A program made the position numbers and the translations under genes. Positions 63,547-64,000 of a DNA stretch of 64,000 bases are shown piece by piece. A model generated the notes under the pieces. It did no database searches and was not told where the DNA came from. It saw only the letters and a program-made list of their open reading frames with translations. The first letter of the stretch is position 1. Each line of letters begins with the position of its first letter. The stretch comes from Frateuria_A sp051900415. GTDB taxonomy: Bacteria; Pseudomonadota; Gammaproteobacteria; Xanthomonadales; Rhodanobacteraceae. The DNA lies in the NCBI RefSeq assembly GCF_051900415.1, contig NZ_JBHZGL010000011.1, positions 1 to 64,000 of the forward strand, written 5' to 3'.

Positions 63547-64000
63547 ATGCTCAAATTCTGGAAGAAGAAACCCACCGAAACGACTTCGGAGCAGCCGGCC
63601 GAACAGGGCCAGACATCGCCTGGCGATGCGCACGCCGCCGACGCGACCGCCCTGGACAACGCCAGCCCGGTGCTGGACGAAGCCCGCGCCGAGCTTGCCC
63701 CCGAGGAGCCCGCCGTCGTCGACGAGCCGCCGCCCCCCGCGACCGAGGCCGACCCCGCCCCCGCCAAGCGCAGCTGGCGCGAACGCCTCGCCGGCAGCGG
63801 CTTCGCCAAGGGCCTAAGCTCGCTGTTCGTGCGCCACCCCAAGCTCGACGACGACCTGCTCGACGAACTCGAAACCCTGCTTATCACTGCCGACGTCGGC
63901 GTGGAGGCCAGCACCACCCTGGTCGAGGGCCTGCGCAAGCGCATGCACAAGCGCGAATTCGCCGATGCCGACGCGCTGCTGGCCGCGCTGCGCGAAGCGC
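63547..64000 (+). CDS. ftsY: Signal recognition particle receptor FtsY (5' part only)
   Basis: 151 residues are visible before the window ends. MLKFWKKK and an acidic Pro/Ala-rich A domain (about 9-75) are followed by the N domain (WRERLAGSGFAKGLSSLFV, DDDLLDELETLLITADVG). The GTPase domain lies outside. It targets ribosomes to the membrane with Ffh. Divergent from rsmD. Confidence 0.94.
   Translation, partial: MLKFWKKKPTETTSEQPAEQGQTSPGDAHAADATALDNASPVLDEARAELAPEEPAVVDEPPPPATEADPAPAKRSWRERLAGSGFAKGLSSLFVRHPKLDDDLLDELETLLITADVGVEASTTLVEGLRKRMHKREFADADALLAALREA

Overview
The window is very GC-rich chromosomal DNA that looks like a gammaproteobacterium of the Xanthomonadales/Lysobacterales, most likely Rhodanobacteraceae (Dyella, Luteibacter, Rhodanobacter or Frateuria-like). 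The placement rests on the FleQ/RpoN/FliA-type flagellar cluster, the motC/motD and fleN/flhF arrangement, and dense REP-like palindromes between genes. It is an inference; the genus cannot be read from the sequence by eye.

Layout. 1-6523 (minus): a giant secreted RHS/YD-repeat protein that continues into fibronectin-III-like repeats and runs off the left edge. 6850-8678 (plus): a tsdB-like remnant, a TsdA-type diheme cytochrome c and a DsrE-family protein. 9291-50706 (minus): one almost uninterrupted flagellar and chemotaxis island. In transcription order it is flgBCDEFGHIJKL, fliC, fliD, fliS, fliT, a PilZ-like gene, fleQ, fliEFGHIJ, fliK, fliLMNOPQR, flhB, flhA, flhF, fleN, fliA, cheY, cheZ, cheA, motC, motD, cheW. 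Divergent from flgB lie cheV (minus) and a plus-strand operon of a soluble chemoreceptor, flgA, flgM and flgN, followed by a degenerate EAL-HDOD gene. 57022-64000: a TMEM43-like membrane protein coupled to a metallo-beta-lactamase-fold hydrolase, gamma-glutamyltransferase, a YfhL-type ferredoxin, a small lipoprotein, coaD, rsmD and the start of ftsY.

Regulation can be partly read from the DNA. Sigma-54 -24/-12 elements lie upstream of flgB, fliE, fliK, fliL and the soluble receptor. Sigma-28 (FliA) boxes lie upstream of fliC, flgM, cheV and the soluble receptor. This fits the usual hierarchy FleQ/RpoN, then hook-basal body, then FliA/FlgM, then filament and chemotaxis. No cheR or cheB is in the window.

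No clearly new multi-gene system was found. The most interesting observations are: three peptides in the CheA linker that resemble the CheY-binding tail of CheZ and stand where a P2 domain would be; the RHS-FN3 protein with an 807-bp internal tandem duplication; a duplicated cheW 3' end; a truncated tsdB at the RHS boundary; a soluble chemoreceptor with a C-terminal helical module; and REP arrays inserted within the flagellar operons.
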